NCBI GenBank assembly: GCA_046160045.1 | Contig: JBJXGR010000082.1 | Location: forward strand, 1-6,294 | DNA from: CAZGUX01 sp046160045 | GTDB lineage: Bacteria > Acidobacteriota > Terriglobia > Bryobacterales > Bryobacteraceae | Direction: 5' to 3' | DNA: 6,294 nt | Translations under genes and position numbers: made by a program | In this document: piece after piece, positions 5,996 through 6,294 of the stretch | Layout of the letters: every line of letters starts with the position of its first letter | Numbering within the stretch: the stretch's first letter is position 1 | The notes under the pieces: generated by a model | The model's database searches: none | The model's input: only the letters and a program-made list of their open reading frames with translations | What the model was told of the DNA's origin: nothing

Positions 5996-6025
5996 GCAAA
6001 CCGGGACGGCAAACCGGGCAAACCG
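5996..6025 (+). repeat. Short direct repeats of GCAAACCGGG
   Basis: GCAAACCGGG occurs at 5996-6005 and 6009-6018, and GCAAACCG again at 6018-6025. These are three closely packed copies with steps of 13 and 9 bases, lying just ahead of the activator remnant. Their function is unknown; slippage or a binding site are both possible. Confidence 0.5.
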
Positions 6026-6041
6026 TTCGCGCTAGGGATGA

Positions 6042-6294
6042 CCATCGCTTGTCGAGGTCAACTGCGCCGCCATTCCGGAAGGGCTGATCGAGAGCGAACT
6101 ATTCGGCCACGTCAAGGGCGCTTTCCCGAATGCCACGGAAGACAAGACCGGGAAGTTCGAGAAAGCGCACTGCGGGACGCTGTTTCTGGATGAAGTGGGC
6201 GACATGAGCCTGCGCACCCAGTCGAAGGTGCTGCGGGTGCTGGATGAAGGCCGCTTCGAACCCGTCGCTTCCGGACGCTCCGTGCAGGTGGATG
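6042..6294 (+). pseudogene. Sigma-54 activator AAA+ domain, 5'-truncated, runs off window
   Basis: Beginning right after an in-frame TGA (6039-6041), 84 complete codons read as the middle of an NtrC-type sigma-54 interaction domain. They show VEVNCAAIPEGLIESELFGH, then VKGAF, DKTGKFEKA, and the Walker B segment GTLFLDEVGDM (Asp codon 6189-6191, Glu codon 6192-6194), then KVLRVLDEGRFEPV and the start of the next strand at the window edge. The Walker A loop (GESGTGKE), which normally lies about 25-30 residues earlier, is absent, and no in-frame start codon precedes the conserved block. The sigma-54-contacting loop reads GAFPNA (6117-6134) instead of GAFTGA. Full-length relatives are about 350-500 residues with a receiver or other sensor domain in front and a Fis-type DNA-binding helix behind. 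The lack of a 5' end plus the loop change indicate a decaying gene fragment; the 3' end is not visible. Confidence 0.82.

Larger units (their letters stand above)
5422..6041. other. Gene-poor region of stem-loops and GTCCC repeats
   Basis: No gene is supported across these roughly 620 bases. Open frames exist on both strands, but their products are low-complexity (Pro/Arg/Ser/Thr) and simply translate the repeats. Composition shifts sharply: GC-rich hairpins at 5530-5657, strongly C/T-rich on the plus strand from about 5695 to 5960, then a short purine-rich stretch with repeated GCAAACCGGG before the sigma-54 activator remnant. Confidence 0.6.

Noticed and set aside
5500..6087. 195-codon plus-strand open frame across the hairpins and GTCCC repeats
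   Set aside because: The product is low-complexity Pro/Ser/Thr/Arg sequence that simply translates repeats and hairpins, with no ribosome binding site or homology.

Overview
The window looks like chromosomal DNA from a high-GC, soil-type bacterium. The gene content fits an Acidobacteriota lineage of the Solibacter/Bryobacterales kind: a DapA-superfamily aldolase with a GGAGGEF motif, the C-terminal tail of an FG-GAP/VCBS protein, a Tat-type DUF362 protein, a debris-rich intergenic region with GC-rich stem-loops, and a remnant of a sigma-54 activator. That placement is inference from gene style; no rRNA or other taxonomic marker is present.

Layout. Positions 1-323 hold no gene I can support. 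Positions 324-1277 (minus) encode a dihydrodipicolinate synthase/N-acetylneuraminate lyase family protein. Directly upstream of it, 1279-1506 (minus) is the C-terminal remnant of an FG-GAP/VCBS repeat protein that runs into a stop and has lost its body. Positions 1507-1878 are an intergenic stretch from which the left block is read leftward and the next operon rightward. Positions 1879-2274 and 2300-3520 (plus) form a tight two-gene unit: a GlcG/HbpS-family small protein followed by a glutathione-independent formaldehyde dehydrogenase (fdhA). A long imperfect inverted repeat with A- and T-tracts (3552-3650) lies between fdhA and the convergent gene at 3722-5059 (minus), a Tat-type DUF362 protein with a very strong ribosome binding site.

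The right end, about 5060-6041, has no convincing gene. It carries a possible promoter for the DUF362 gene, a chain of four perfect GC-rich stem-loops (5530-5657), and about 200 bases of C/T-rich DNA holding nine same-orientation copies of GTCCC, mostly as TTGTCCCAC or TTGTCCCG, including a perfect 16-bp palindrome. After this comes the middle part of a sigma-54 activator AAA+ domain (6042-6294). It begins right after an in-frame stop, lacks the Walker A region, has GAFPNA where GAFTGA is expected, and runs off the window end.

How the genes work together. The clearest functional unit is GlcG-FdhA, which suggests NAD-dependent oxidation of formaldehyde or another short aldehyde, with a possible heme-linked or structural partner of unknown role. 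The aldolase and DUF362 genes are probably independent metabolic or secreted functions. I see no CRISPR array, complete insertion sequence, tRNA, rRNA or recognisable defence system. The most unusual material is the repeat-rich, gene-poor right end next to the broken sigma-54 activator.
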